From assembly GCA_944381075.1 (NCBI GenBank), contig CALWJT010000013.1, positions 1 through 37,787 on the forward strand: 37,787 bases of DNA. Reading direction: 5' to 3'. This DNA comes from an uncultured Clostridia bacterium (GTDB taxonomy: Bacteria > Bacillota > Clostridia > Oscillospirales > CAG-272). Shown in pieces: positions 23,619-31,552 of this stretch. Under the pieces are notes generated by a model. It saw only the letters and a program-made list of their open reading frames with translations. It was not told the origin of the DNA and ran no database searches. Numbering within the stretch: the stretch's first letter is position 1; every line of letters starts with the position of its first letter. The position numbers and the translations under genes are program-made.

Positions 23619-25208
23619 TCAGCTCATATCCTCCCCCAAAACCGACAGAGCGGAAAGGACATCCTCCCCGTACTCCTCTATCAAGGTAAATTCCCCGTCT
23701 AAAATCTCATCGCCGATGTGCTCCATTGCCGCCTCATTGATCCTGCTCCTCATCATTTCCGGCATCACGTCAAGGGCGCGGCAGAAGGCAGCGAATTCGC
23801 CGCGCGACGCCGCCAAAAGCGCTTCGCGGGAAGGAGCGTCCATGCCGGAGACCAGCGAAACGAAGTCTCCGTCCGGCGCATCGGAAAAGCGCTCCCCGTC
23901 CGAAAAGGACGCAGCCTTGGCATCCTGCGCCGGCAATTCCTCTTCCTCTGCGTCTTCTCCCAAAAGCGAAGCCATCTCCCACGCCTCCCGCTCGATCAGA
24001 AGCGCCCGCTCGATATCGGCAGGCCCCGTATTTGCCGGTTCGTAAAGCGCAAGATACGCTTCCTCCGCCTCGGCCTCCTTTTTTCTCTTCGCAGTAAAGC
24101 GGTCAGGATAGATCCCGTCAAAATACTCCGAAACCGCCTTTTGGATTCTCTCGTCCAGACCGGACGGCGAAAACCGGGATTTGATGGCGAACGCGGCACG
24201 AAGCTGATTTTCGCAGTATTTAATAACGCCGGCCGCAAGCTGCTTCATCTCGTAAGAGCGCCGCAGTGGAAACAGCTCAAGCTCGATCTTATACTTGACC
24301 TCACGGCAGGCGACCGCCCCCGAAAAGCCGTCTCGCGTGATATGCGCGGGATGGATGCCGAACGTCTCCGGCGCCGGCGCAACCAGCGCTTCCAGCACAG
24401 AGGATGCCGCCTGCGGGATATAGGTGTCAAACGCCTCCCTGTGCTCGGCATAGTATTTGCTTTTTCTATAATCATAAGAGGAAATCGAGCGGATCAGCGG
24501 GAAGGTCAGCCTTCCCTGGGTAAGATAAAATTCCGGCAGGGTGGTCTTCCCTGCGATCTCTTCGGAAAAGCTGCCGATCGCCTCCCAGTCCGGCTCCACG
24601 TGATAGATCAGGCAGTAGTCGCACAGCCATTCTCCAATGTACTTGTCGAGATAGCGGTAATGCTGCCGATAGACGCTCCATATCCTGGAGAGCAGGAGTG
24701 CGCCGGAAGCAGGCGGGATCTTGTCCGGCAGATTGATGATTTCATATACATAGAGAAACAGATAGCTGTTATCCGTTTTGATATACCGCCCGTTGCGCAC
24801 CTCTTCCCGAAAGTAAAGGTAATAGGCAAGCTGCGACGCGCTCATCTGCTCATACTGCGGCATATACGAGAAAAAATATACATATTCGCATTTGGGATGG
24901 CTCTTTTCAAAATACCGGAGCGCGTCGTGCCGGAATTTTGCGTAGAAGCCGAAATCCGACGGCCACGGAAGGATCTTCACGTTTTGAATGAATCCTGAGC
25001 TCGGACGGTATTCGCGCACCGCTTTTCCCTTTTCCCGAGGCACAGCACGGCGGGGCGGAATTTGAAATTCCGTCTCCTGTACGGCGTCAAGAGAGATCTC
25101 GGCCGCCTGCGGCGAGCCCTGCACAGGCGGCCTTTTGGGAGCTGTCCGCCGCGGGACCATATCGCGGATATCCCAGAAGGCGTCTATATTTTCATCCTTC
25201 GGCTGCAA
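23619..25208 (-). CDS. TerB_N/TerB_C domain protein
   Basis: This protein of about 529 residues has a proline-rich N-terminal linker, then a TerB_N domain (about 85-207) with QLAYYLYFREEVRNGRYIKT and SYLFLYVYEIINLP, and further on a TerB_C-like domain (about 295-367, VKYKIELELFPLRRSYEMKQ). The last 150 residues are acidic and alanine-rich. These domains come from tellurite-resistance-linked systems thought to couple membranes or metals to nucleic-acid responses. The first ATG (25247) lacks a ribosome site and lies only 15 bases after the -10 box. AAAGGAGG inside the frame points to TTG 25208 with nine-base spacing, which I prefer. The pair with the BrxD-like ATPase suggests a stress or phage-defence role, which is inference. 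Confidence 0.82.
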   Translation of the reverse strand: MQPKDENIDAFWDIRDMVPRRTAPKRPPVQGSPQAAEISLDAVQETEFQIPPRRAVPREKGKAVREYRPSSGFIQNVKILPWPSDFGFYAKFRHDALRYFEKSHPKCEYVYFFSYMPQYEQMSASQLAYYLYFREEVRNGRYIKTDNSYLFLYVYEIINLPDKIPPASGALLLSRIWSVYRQHYRYLDKYIGEWLCDYCLIYHVEPDWEAIGSFSEEIAGKTTLPEFYLTQGRLTFPLIRSISSYDYRKSKYYAEHREAFDTYIPQAASSVLEALVAPAPETFGIHPAHITRDGFSGAVACREVKYKIELELFPLRRSYEMKQLAAGVIKYCENQLRAAFAIKSRFSPSGLDERIQKAVSEYFDGIYPDRFTAKRKKEAEAEEAYLALYEPANTGPADIERALLIEREAWEMASLLGEDAEEEELPAQDAKAASFSDGERFSDAPDGDFVSLVSGMDAPSREALLAASRGEFAAFCRALDVMPEMMRSRINEAAMEHIGDEILDGEFTLIEEYGEDVLSALSVLGEDMS

Positions 25209-25262
25209 AGCGCCGTCCCTCCTTTCTCCATTCTGATTTCCTTCCATGTCTGTATTTTAGTT

Positions 25263-25291
25263 ATTGTATCATAAGCAGATAAACATGTCAA
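25263..25291 (-). promoter_or_regulatory. Sigma-A promoter of the TerB/ATPase operon
   Basis: On the minus strand TTGACA (25291-25286), a 17-base spacer and TACAAT (25268-25263). The start near 25256 lies about nine bases before the ATG at 25247 and about 48 before the preferred TTG at 25208. Strong and apparently constitutive. Confidence 0.82.
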
Positions 25292-25359
25292 CCGTTCCCG
25301 CATTTTCGTTCTTTAAAAATTTTTTTGTCCTCCCCCTGTTATTTTTCCGATATTTGTGT

Positions 25360-25365
25360 TAAAAT
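25360..25365 (+). promoter_or_regulatory. Possible -10 box of the rbfA operon
   Basis: TAAAAT at 25360-25365, with TGTG just upstream, could be an extended -10 element. No good -35 hexamer is present at 16-18 bases. The start would be near 25372, 38 bases before the rbfA ATG. Confidence 0.45.
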
Positions 25366-25409
25366 GAAAGAGAGATCAAACATTCCGGCAGAAAAAAAGA
25401 AAGGAACGC

Positions 25410-25829
25410 ATGTTATGTGACATGCCGCAATACCATATGGCAAACTACAGACGGGCAAGGATCAACGATGAGGTCGCAAGGGTGCTCTCCGATTCTCTGC
25501 GCGAGGTCAAGGACCCGCGCGTGCGCGAGCCCTTTATCACCATCACAAGCTGCGAGGTATCCGGCGACCTAAAATATGCAAAGGTCTACTTTTCTGTCCT
25601 TGGAGCAGACAAAGAAAAAATTAAGGAAATCAAAAAAGGACTTTACAGCGCCGCCGGCTTTCTGCGGCATGCGCTGGCGGAAAAAATCAATCTGCGCATC
25701 ACGCCGGAGCTTTCTTTTGAATACGACGGCGCAATGGAACGGGGCGCCCATATCTCCGTGCTGCTCAAAAGGACGGCGTCACAAGCGGAAGAAGGCGCCG
25801 AGGGCGAAAAGGAGGATGGAAATGAATAA
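25410..25829 (+). CDS. rbfA: Ribosome-binding factor A
   Basis: This 139-residue cytosolic KH-domain protein helps mature the 30S subunit and the 5' end of 16S rRNA. MANYRRARINDEVARVLSDSL, the central EVSGDLKYAKVYFSVLG and the C-terminal DGAMERGAHISVLLKR are family features. The last residues form an acidic tail. Homologues usually begin at the internal MANYRR (25437), but only the ATG at 25410 has a ribosome site (AAAGGA). The stop overlaps the nrnA start by eight bases, implying translational coupling. In most Firmicutes rbfA follows infB; here rimP, nusA and infB are absent upstream, and the preceding gene is divergent. Confidence 0.95.
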   Translation: MLCDMPQYHMANYRRARINDEVARVLSDSLREVKDPRVREPFITITSCEVSGDLKYAKVYFSVLGADKEKIKEIKKGLYSAAGFLRHALAEKINLRITPELSFEYDGAMERGAHISVLLKRTASQAEEGAEGEKEDGNE

Positions 25830-26793
25830 CATCACCATCTATAACATCTGCAAGCTTCTCATGCGGCATGACAATTACCTGATTTTCACCCATGAAAACC
25901 CGGACGCGGATACCATCGGCTCCTGCTTTGCGCTGGTCGAAACGCTGCGCTCCCTCGGAAAGACCGCCTATCCCGTCTGCTGCGACCGAATTCCTTCCTC
26001 CCTTATGTTCATGACAGAGGGCGTGCGGGATTTTAAGCTGGAAAATATCCCTGAGGGCTTTGTCCCCGCTTACCACATCGCCACGGACGTCGCCTCCGCG
26101 GCACAGCTCGGCATCTATCGGGACATGGCAAAGGACATCCAGCTTGCCCTTGACCATCATGCCACCCATGACAGATTCGCAGAATATTATTTTGTTGATC
26201 CCAGAGCCTCCGCCTGTGCTGAGATCGTCTATCATATCATAAACCGGCTCCTGATCGGAGAAATCCCGGAGAGGACAGCCTCCCTGCTCTACGCCGCGCT
26301 CGCAGCGGACACCGGCGGCTTCCGCTACGCCAATACGACGCCGGTCACACACAAGATCGCGGCAAAGCTCATCGAGCGCGGCGCATGCCATGCGGATATC
26401 TGCCGCAATCTCTTTGAGTGCAAATCGAAAACAGCGCTCGCCGCCGAAGCGTTCGCAATGGCGAACGTCACCTATTTCTGCGGCGGAAAGATCTCCTATG
26501 TCAAAATCACGGGAGCGGACAAGCGCGCGCACGGCTTCGAGGACGAGGATACATACGACGTCATCAACGCCATCCGCCGCGCAGACGGCGTCAAGATCGC
26601 CATTTTCGCAAGAGAAAAGGACGACGGCTCCTACAAAATCTCTACACGCTCATCCTGCGATATTGACGTCGCCAAGATCTGCGCCATTTTCGGCGGCGGC
26701 GGACATGCAGGAGCCGCAGGCTGCAGCGTGACGCCGGACGAGGTGGATGCCGCCGTCGCACGCATCATAAAGGAATGCGGCTTCGATGACTGA
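25822..26793 (+). CDS. nrnA: Bifunctional oligoribonuclease/PAP phosphatase (DHH/DHHA1)
   Basis: This 323-residue DHH-family phosphoesterase degrades short RNA fragments (and, in known relatives, pAp) to mononucleotides in the cytoplasm. The metal-binding motifs are HENPDAD (24-30), the DHH triad D111-H113 in LALDHHATHD, and the DHHA1 signature GGGGHAGAAG starting at 291. All are intact. The ATG at 25822 is chosen because GGAGG lies six bases upstream; upstream frame-open codons lack support. It overlaps rbfA by eight bases and truB by eight, so the three proteins are made from one coupled transcript. This order is the usual one in Firmicutes. Confidence 0.95.
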   Translation: MNNITIYNICKLLMRHDNYLIFTHENPDADTIGSCFALVETLRSLGKTAYPVCCDRIPSSLMFMTEGVRDFKLENIPEGFVPAYHIATDVASAAQLGIYRDMAKDIQLALDHHATHDRFAEYYFVDPRASACAEIVYHIINRLLIGEIPERTASLLYAALAADTGGFRYANTTPVTHKIAAKLIERGACHADICRNLFECKSKTALAAEAFAMANVTYFCGGKISYVKITGADKRAHGFEDEDTYDVINAIRRADGVKIAIFAREKDDGSYKISTRSSCDIDVAKICAIFGGGGHAGAAGCSVTPDEVDAAVARIIKECGFDD

Positions 26794-27676
26794 CGGGATC
26801 CTTTTGATCGACAAGCCGGAAGGGATCACCTCCTTTGACGTCGTCGCCCGCGTCCGCAGGCTTTTCGGGACAAAGCAGGTCGGCCATACCGGCACGCTTG
26901 ACCCGCTTGCCACAGGGCTGCTTGTCGTACTGGTCGGGCGGGCGGTCAAAGCGTCCGAGCTGCTCATAGAAAAGGACAAGGAATATATCGCCGGACTGCG
27001 GCTCGGCATCACGACGGATACGGAGGACATCACAGGCAGCGTTCTCACGCGAAGCGAAAGCCTTCCAGCGCGCGAAGAGGTCGCAGCAGCAGCCGGACAG
27101 TTTATCGGAGAGCTCCTGCAAACGCCGCCGATGTACAGCGCGCTCAAGGTGGGCGGAAAAAAGCTCGTCGACCTCGCGCGCCAAGGAATCACGGTCGAGC
27201 GGACGCCGCGTCCTGTGACGATCCACAGCCTTGAAATTTTGGGCGGCGAAGGCCCTGATTATCAGATCCGCGTCTCCTGCTCCAAGGGGACCTATATCCG
27301 CACGCTCCTTGCCGATATCGGCAAGGCACTCGGCTGCGGCGGCACAATGTACGCTCTCCGCCGCACCAGAGCCGGCAGCTGTTCCGTGCAGGATGCCCAC
27401 ACGCTTGCAGAGATCGAGGCGATTCCCGCCGACGCCCGCCAGACGCTGCTTTCTCCGACGGAAAGCCTTTTCGAGGAATATCCCCGCGTCATGCTGCCCG
27501 CGTTCTTCGAACGACTTGCGCGGTGCGGCTGCGAAATTTATCAGAAAAAGATCGGGACTGCTTATCCGGAGGGGACCCGCCTGCGTATGTACGGAGAAGC
27601 CGGATTCTTCGCGCTCGGCGAGGTCCGCGCCTATCCGGACGGCACAGCCGTCAAAAGCCTCAAGCGTTTTTTTTAG
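26786..27676 (+). CDS. truB: tRNA pseudouridine-55 synthase
   Basis: This 296-residue enzyme makes the pseudouridine at position 55 in the T-loop of nearly all tRNAs. The catalytic Asp is D39 in GHTGTLDPLATGLL, followed by the motif LRLGITTDTED and the C-terminal binding domain. YIRTLLADIGKAL and the CSVQDAHTL part agree with TruB rather than TruA. The start overlaps nrnA by eight bases. In many Firmicutes truB is followed by ribF and rpsO, but here a terminator follows directly, so those genes lie elsewhere. Expression should follow rbfA. Confidence 0.96.
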   Translation: MTDGILLIDKPEGITSFDVVARVRRLFGTKQVGHTGTLDPLATGLLVVLVGRAVKASELLIEKDKEYIAGLRLGITTDTEDITGSVLTRSESLPAREEVAAAAGQFIGELLQTPPMYSALKVGGKKLVDLARQGITVERTPRPVTIHSLEILGGEGPDYQIRVSCSKGTYIRTLLADIGKALGCGGTMYALRRTRAGSCSVQDAHTLAEIEAIPADARQTLLSPTESLFEEYPRVMLPAFFERLARCGCEIYQKKIGTAYPEGTRLRMYGEAGFFALGEVRAYPDGTAVKSLKRFF

Positions 27677-27726
27677 GATACCTTCCCACAGGCCGGACCG
27701 CATCATACTTCTCTTCTCTGTTCTAT

Positions 27727-27765
27727 AAAGGAAGCAGCAGGAAAAGCGCCTGCTGCTTCCCTTTT
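27727..27765 (+). terminator. Rho-independent terminator after truB
   Basis: A 12-bp stem GGAAGCAGCAGG / CCTGCTGCTTCC (27730-27741 with 27749-27760), loop AAAAGCG, then CTTTTG. It lies about 50 bases after truB. Confidence 0.88.
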
Positions 27766-27805
27766 GTGTCCAGTCAAAAAATCCCTGCAAAGCAGGAGTT
27801 TTCCC

Positions 27806-27834
27806 TTTACATTTTCTGAATAAGATGATATAAT
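27806..27834 (+). promoter_or_regulatory. Sigma-A promoter of nfnAB
   Basis: TTTACA (27806-27811), a 17-base spacer and perfect TATAAT (27829-27834) predict a start near 27841, about 38 bases before the nfnA ATG. Confidence 0.82.
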
Positions 27835-27878
27835 AAAATGAAAATACAGAAATGGGGTCCCCAAAACGGAGGCAGATT

Positions 27879-28721
27879 ATGTATCGTATCCTCAAAAAAC
27901 GCTACCTTAACGAAGCGAAAAACGTCATAGAAATGGTGATAGACGCCCCGCTCGTCGCAAGAAAATGCCTTGCCGGACAGTTCATCATTTTCCGCATCGA
28001 TGAGTTCGGCGAGCGCGTTCCGCTGACCATTGCCGACTACGACAGAGCCGCCGGCACTGTGACCATCATCTTTCAGCCGGTCGGCGCCACGACAAAAATG
28101 CTCGCCGAAATGAGCGCGGGAGAGAGCATCCTCGATTTTGCAGGCCCGCTCGGAAAACCGTCCGAGGTAGAGGGCTTTTCCAGAGTCGCCGTCGTCGGCG
28201 GCGGCGTCGGATGCGCTATCGCCTATCCGGTGGCAAAAGCCTTTGGGCAGGCCGGCGCCGAGGTGGATATGATCGCCGGCTTCCGCAGCCGCGATATCGT
28301 CATTCTGGAAGAGGAAATGCGCGCCGCCGTCACCCATCTTTACATCACGACGGACGACGGCTCGTACGGGATCCGCGGCTTTACCACCAATCAGCTGAAG
28401 GCGCTCATCGATTCCGGCATCCGCTATGACAGAGTCGTGGCGATCGGTCCGGCGCCGATGATGAAATTTGTCTGCGCAGTCACCGAGCCCTACGGGATCA
28501 AAACCATCGTCTCTCTCAATCCCATCATGATCGACGGAACCGGCATGTGCGGCGGCTGCCGCGTCGCGGTAGATGGAAAGACCCAGTTCGCCTGCGTAGA
28601 CGGTCCGGAATTCGACGGGCACCTTGTGGACTGGGATGAGCTGATCAAGCGAAACAGCTATTACAGGGAGGAAGAAGCGGCGCATGTATGCCGTTTGACA
28701 GGAGGTGTGCGTCATGGCTGA
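27879..28721 (+). CDS. nfnA: Ferredoxin-NADP+ transhydrogenase subunit A (NfnA-type, FAD/2Fe-2S)
   Basis: This 280-residue flavoprotein resembles the small subunit of NADH-dependent reduced ferredoxin:NADP+ oxidoreductase. It has an FAD-binding barrel (RVPLTIADYD), a pyridine nucleotide domain (VAVVGGGVGCAIAYPVAK) and a C-terminal Fe-S segment DGTGMCGGCRVAV with a later cysteine in FACVDGPEF. Such subunits pair with a GltA-like protein to couple NADH and reduced ferredoxin to NADP+ by flavin-based electron bifurcation. I chose the ATG at 27879 because GGAGG stands six bases upstream. Overlap with nfnB (eight bases) shows that the two are made together. A sulfide dehydrogenase (SudBA) role, the same family, cannot be excluded. 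Confidence 0.88.
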   Translation: MYRILKKRYLNEAKNVIEMVIDAPLVARKCLAGQFIIFRIDEFGERVPLTIADYDRAAGTVTIIFQPVGATTKMLAEMSAGESILDFAGPLGKPSEVEGFSRVAVVGGGVGCAIAYPVAKAFGQAGAEVDMIAGFRSRDIVILEEEMRAAVTHLYITTDDGSYGIRGFTTNQLKALIDSGIRYDRVVAIGPAPMMKFVCAVTEPYGIKTIVSLNPIMIDGTGMCGGCRVAVDGKTQFACVDGPEFDGHLVDWDELIKRNSYYREEEAAHVCRLTGGVRHG

Positions 28722-30099
28722 TATGAGACCCACAAAAATTCCGATGCCGGAGACGGACCCCATACGCCGCGCCGGCAATTTTGAAGAGGTCGCGCTCGGA
28801 TATTCCGAAGCGGACGCTGCGGCGGAAGCGGCAAGATGCCTCGACTGCAAAAACGCCCCCTGCATGAGGGGATGTCCCGTCGGCGTACATATTCCCGATT
28901 TTATCCGGGAAATCCGAAACGGCAATCCCGAGGCGGCATATGAGATCATCCATTCTACCAACCTGCTCCCCGCCGTCTGCGGCAGGGTCTGTCCGCAGGA
29001 AAATCAGTGTGAGGGAAAATGTGTCCGCGGCATCAAGGGAGAGCCCGTCGGAATCGGCGCGCTCGAGCGGTTCGCGGCGGACCGCCATAGAGAAAGCCGG
29101 CAGAGCAGGACGGTCCCCTCTCAGAAAAACGGACATAAGGTAGCCGTCGTCGGCTCCGGTCCGTCGGGACTGACCTGCGCCGGCAGCCTTGCCAGAATGG
29201 GCTACGACGTGACCGTATACGAAGCGTTCCACAAGGCGGGAGGCGTTCTCGTCTATGGGATCCCGGAATTCCGTCTGCCAAAGCAGATCGTGGAAGAGGA
29301 GATCGAGGGGCTGAAGGCGCTCGGCGTCTCTATTGTCACGGATGCCATCATCGGACGTACCCTTTCGGTGGACGACCTTTTCTCCGACGGCGCCGAAGCC
29401 GTCTTCATCGGCAGCGGCGCGGGGCTTCCGCAGTTCATGGGGATCCCCGGCGAAAATCTGCTCGGCGTATTCTCCGCCAACGAATATCTGACAAGGATCA
29501 ATTTGATGAAGGCATATCTCCCTGAATACGATACGCCCATCAAGAAGGCAAAGCACATCGCCGTTGTCGGCGGCGGCAATGTCGCAATGGATGCCGCACG
29601 GTGTGCCAAGCGCATGGGCGCCGACGAGGTCACGATCATTTACCGCCGCGGGATGGAGGAGCTTCCTGCAAGGCGGGAGGAGGTCCATCACGCGATGGCA
29701 GAGGGCATCCGGTTCCGGCTCTTGTGCAATCCCACAAAGATTCTGGACGACGGGAACGGACAGGTAAGCGCAGTGGAATGCATCGAAATGGAGCTCGGCG
29801 AACCGGATGCCTCCGGACGCAGGCGGCCCGTCCCGAAGCAGGGTTCGGAGTTTACGCTGGACGCGGATGCCGTGATCATCGCCATCGGCACGATACCGAA
29901 TCCGCTGATCAAATCCACGACCTCCGGACTGGAAACGACCCCCAAGGGCTGCATCGTAGCGGACGAGGCCGGCAGGACCTCACGGCCCGGCGTATTTGCC
30001 GGCGGAGACGCCGTGACGGGCGCCGCAACGGTCATTCTCGCCATGGAAGCGGGGAAAAAAGCGGCGGCGGCCATCGACGAATATCTGCGGGGAAATTGA
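28714..30099 (+). CDS. nfnB: Ferredoxin-NADP+ transhydrogenase subunit B (NfnB/GltA-like)
   Basis: This 461-residue flavo-iron-sulfur protein is homologous to the glutamate synthase small subunit. The N-terminal part holds two 4Fe-4S clusters: CLDCKNAPCMRGCPVGV and CGRVCPQENQCEGKC. It then has a FAD-binding GSGPSGLTCAGSLA, an NADPH-binding GGGNVAMDAARCAK and a closing GGDAVTGAATVILAMEAG. With NfnA it would form the bifurcating NfnAB that links NADH, NADPH and ferredoxin pools in fermenting anaerobes. The preferred ATG at 28714 lies eight bases after AGGAGG; a GTG at 28705 is in frame but overlaps the ribosome site. No glutamate synthase large subunit is near, so the transhydrogenase reading is favoured. 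Confidence 0.9.
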   Translation: MADMRPTKIPMPETDPIRRAGNFEEVALGYSEADAAAEAARCLDCKNAPCMRGCPVGVHIPDFIREIRNGNPEAAYEIIHSTNLLPAVCGRVCPQENQCEGKCVRGIKGEPVGIGALERFAADRHRESRQSRTVPSQKNGHKVAVVGSGPSGLTCAGSLARMGYDVTVYEAFHKAGGVLVYGIPEFRLPKQIVEEEIEGLKALGVSIVTDAIIGRTLSVDDLFSDGAEAVFIGSGAGLPQFMGIPGENLLGVFSANEYLTRINLMKAYLPEYDTPIKKAKHIAVVGGGNVAMDAARCAKRMGADEVTIIYRRGMEELPARREEVHHAMAEGIRFRLLCNPTKILDDGNGQVSAVECIEMELGEPDASGRRRPVPKQGSEFTLDADAVIIAIGTIPNPLIKSTTSGLETTPKGCIVADEAGRTSRPGVFAGGDAVTGAATVILAMEAGKKAAAAIDEYLRGN

Positions 30100-30105
30100 A
30101 GCGGT

Positions 30106-30606
30106 ATGGGACAGAAGACGATCTCATACCAAGTAAACGACCGCAAGCTGAACGCTTCCCTTTTTCTTCCGTTTGTCGATCAAATATGGAGCGGTGACTA
30201 CGACGCCTCCCAAACAGAAGAGGCGCTGTCCAAAACATGGAATATAACAGCCTACGACGATGATGTACTTGTGGGCTGCCTGCGCATCCTCACCGACGGT
30301 TATTTCTTCGGGACCATAACAGAGCTTTTGGTGCTTCCGGAATACCGGAACCAGGGCATCGGAAGCCGACTTCTTTCCCTGGCAAGGGAGAATACACCGA
30401 CGATGTTATATTTCGGCGCAAAGCCGGGAGCCGAAGCATTCTATGAAAAAAACGGATGCCAAAAGAGCCTCCCATCCTATCTCATAGAAAAGAAGAGGCC
30501 GGCGCAGTCCTCCAAACGGCTGGAAATTGCCGCGGAGCACGCCGCTGCGGAATCGGGAAAAAGCGGCGGCTCCAAGTCATCTTTCGAAAACGGGGATCGA
30601 CGCTGA
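30106..30606 (+). CDS. GNAT-family N-acetyltransferase
   Basis: This 166-residue protein has a GNAT acetyl-CoA-binding core: beta strands TAYDDDVLVGCLRI and ITELLVLPEYR, then the pyrophosphate loop RNQGIG (81-86) and helix SRLLSLA, and FGAKPGAEAFYEKNGC near the end of the fold. The C-terminal 40 residues are hydrophilic and low in complexity and probably disordered. The gene starts six bases after nfnB and ends just before a terminator, so it belongs to the nfnAB transcript. Its substrate (small molecule or protein) is unknown. Being tied to a redox operon may be accidental. Confidence 0.85.
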   Translation: MGQKTISYQVNDRKLNASLFLPFVDQIWSGDYDASQTEEALSKTWNITAYDDDVLVGCLRILTDGYFFGTITELLVLPEYRNQGIGSRLLSLARENTPTMLYFGAKPGAEAFYEKNGCQKSLPSYLIEKKRPAQSSKRLEIAAEHAAAESGKSGGSKSSFENGDRR

Positions 30607-30628
30607 CAAGGGACGAAAGCAATAGAAA

Positions 30629-30660
30629 ACGGGCGCGCCGTATGGCTCGCCCGTATTTTT
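30629..30660. terminator. Bidirectional terminator between GNAT gene and small Cys-rich gene
   Basis: ACGGGCG-C-GCC, loop GTAT, GGC-T-CGCCCGT (30629-30654) followed by ATTTTT. Read on the minus strand it ends in TTTTCTATT, so it can also end the small gene at 30673-30762. Confidence 0.88.
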
Positions 30661-30672
30661 CTATTTTTCGGC

Positions 30673-30762
30673 TCAGTTGCAGCAGCAGCAAAGCACGATG
30701 ACCGCAATAACAAGAATCCAAAGGCAGTTGTTATTGTCGAAAAGATTGCACAGACAGTTCAT
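30673..30762 (-). CDS. 29-residue Cys-rich single-pass membrane peptide
   Basis: A short open frame, easily missed, encodes a 29-residue peptide. It begins MNCLCNLFDNNNCLW, continues with a hydrophobic run ILVIAVIVL and ends with four consecutive cysteines and Asn. GGGAGG lies eight bases before the ATG at 30762 and a terminator follows directly, so it is a well-formed gene. Very short peptides of similar design (Cys-rich ends, FDNN-like motif, hydrophobic core) recur in Clostridia and Bacilli; I recognise the pattern but know no function. A membrane or sporulation-associated peptide is possible. No neighbouring sporulation gene supports this. Confidence 0.7.
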   Translation of the reverse strand: MNCLCNLFDNNNCLWILVIAVIVLCCCCN

Positions 30763-30899
30763 AAAAATTTCCTCCCTTCGCCAACGATGTCAGCAAAATA
30801 TGAACGTAAATCTTTGTTTTTCATAGGAAGAAATCATCGTGAGATTTCCCCTACCTGTTACCATATTATGAGGGAGGCGTTTTTTTGTTACGGGATTTT

Positions 30900-31412
30900 T
30901 TAACGGCCTTTCAGAGGCTTTTTCTTTGCTCGTCCGGACGCGCCGATGGCATATCCGACGCCAAAAACGACAAGGCAGAACACAAGATTGATATAAACCT
31001 CAAAAAGGCTCAGCGGGATCACCATATAAAGCAGGGTCCCGAAAATACCGAACATCCCCATGCCAAGCCCGCCGATGATCTCCGCCGCATTCAGCACCGC
31101 ATCGGATTCCATAAACGTCGCAATCACATATAAAACGGTATAAACGACGCTGCAAAAGAGCGGAAAGGCATTTCCGATCAGAGCCGCTTTCATAAAGGTT
31201 ATGCCGGACCTTGCAAACAGTGCGCCGCAGATTCCCCAGATCACGATCGAAACTAAGAAAACGAGGATGCCGAAAACGGCGAAATTCTCCGTCTGCCCTA
31301 CTGACATCAGCAAAAGATAAAGACCGGTGGAGAGAACCGGCAGGAGCGCGAGCCAATAAATCAGTTTGCCCCCCCGTTTCAAACTTTTGTTTGGAACTTT
31401 TGTTTTCTTCAT
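30900..31412 (-). CDS. Multi-pass membrane protein, unknown function
   Basis: I do not recognise this 170-residue protein. A basic N-terminus (MKKTKVPNKSLKRGGK) is followed by about five hydrophobic segments (roughly 17-37, 44-66, 73-98, 112-135, 138-157) with Gly-rich stretches such as IIGGLGMGMFGIFGT. The C-terminal tail is basic (GRAKKKPLKGR). No enzymatic motif is visible, so it may be a small transporter, channel or membrane-organising protein. I chose the ATG at 31412 because GGAGG stands six bases upstream; the in-frame ATG at 31418 directly touches that ribosome site. The 137 bases to its left (30763-30899) show no further gene and no clear promoter. Confidence 0.65.
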   Translation of the reverse strand: MKKTKVPNKSLKRGGKLIYWLALLPVLSTGLYLLLMSVGQTENFAVFGILVFLVSIVIWGICGALFARSGITFMKAALIGNAFPLFCSVVYTVLYVIATFMESDAVLNAAEIIGGLGMGMFGIFGTLLYMVIPLSLFEVYINLVFCLVVFGVGYAIGASGRAKKKPLKGR

Positions 31413-31481
31413 AACCATCCTCCATACTGCCTTTAGGCAGCGCAAATAGATAATAAAATTTCGCGTTTTGCTCCCTAAAAC

Positions 31482-31500
31482 AAAAAGCGTTCCGCTTTTT
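31482..31500. terminator. Terminator after addA
   Basis: AAAAAGCG-TTC-CGCTTTTT is a short but AT-flanked 8-bp stem, about 50 bases after the addA stop. On the minus strand the T-run continues as TTTTTGTTTT. The rest of the 31413-31552 gap holds only a small CTGCCT/AGGCAG palindrome at about 31426-31441. Confidence 0.65.
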
Positions 31501-31552
31501 AGAAATGCGTGAAACCAGCCGAATCCTGCTGCCATGTGATATTTTTCACGCG

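Noticed and set aside
27763..27776. A GTGTC-CA-GTCAA stretch before nfnA as a third Crp/Fnr site
   Set aside because: It departs from GTGAC-N3-GTCAC in several positions, has a two-base spacer and lies about 70 bases before the start of a promoter that already has a good -35 box.
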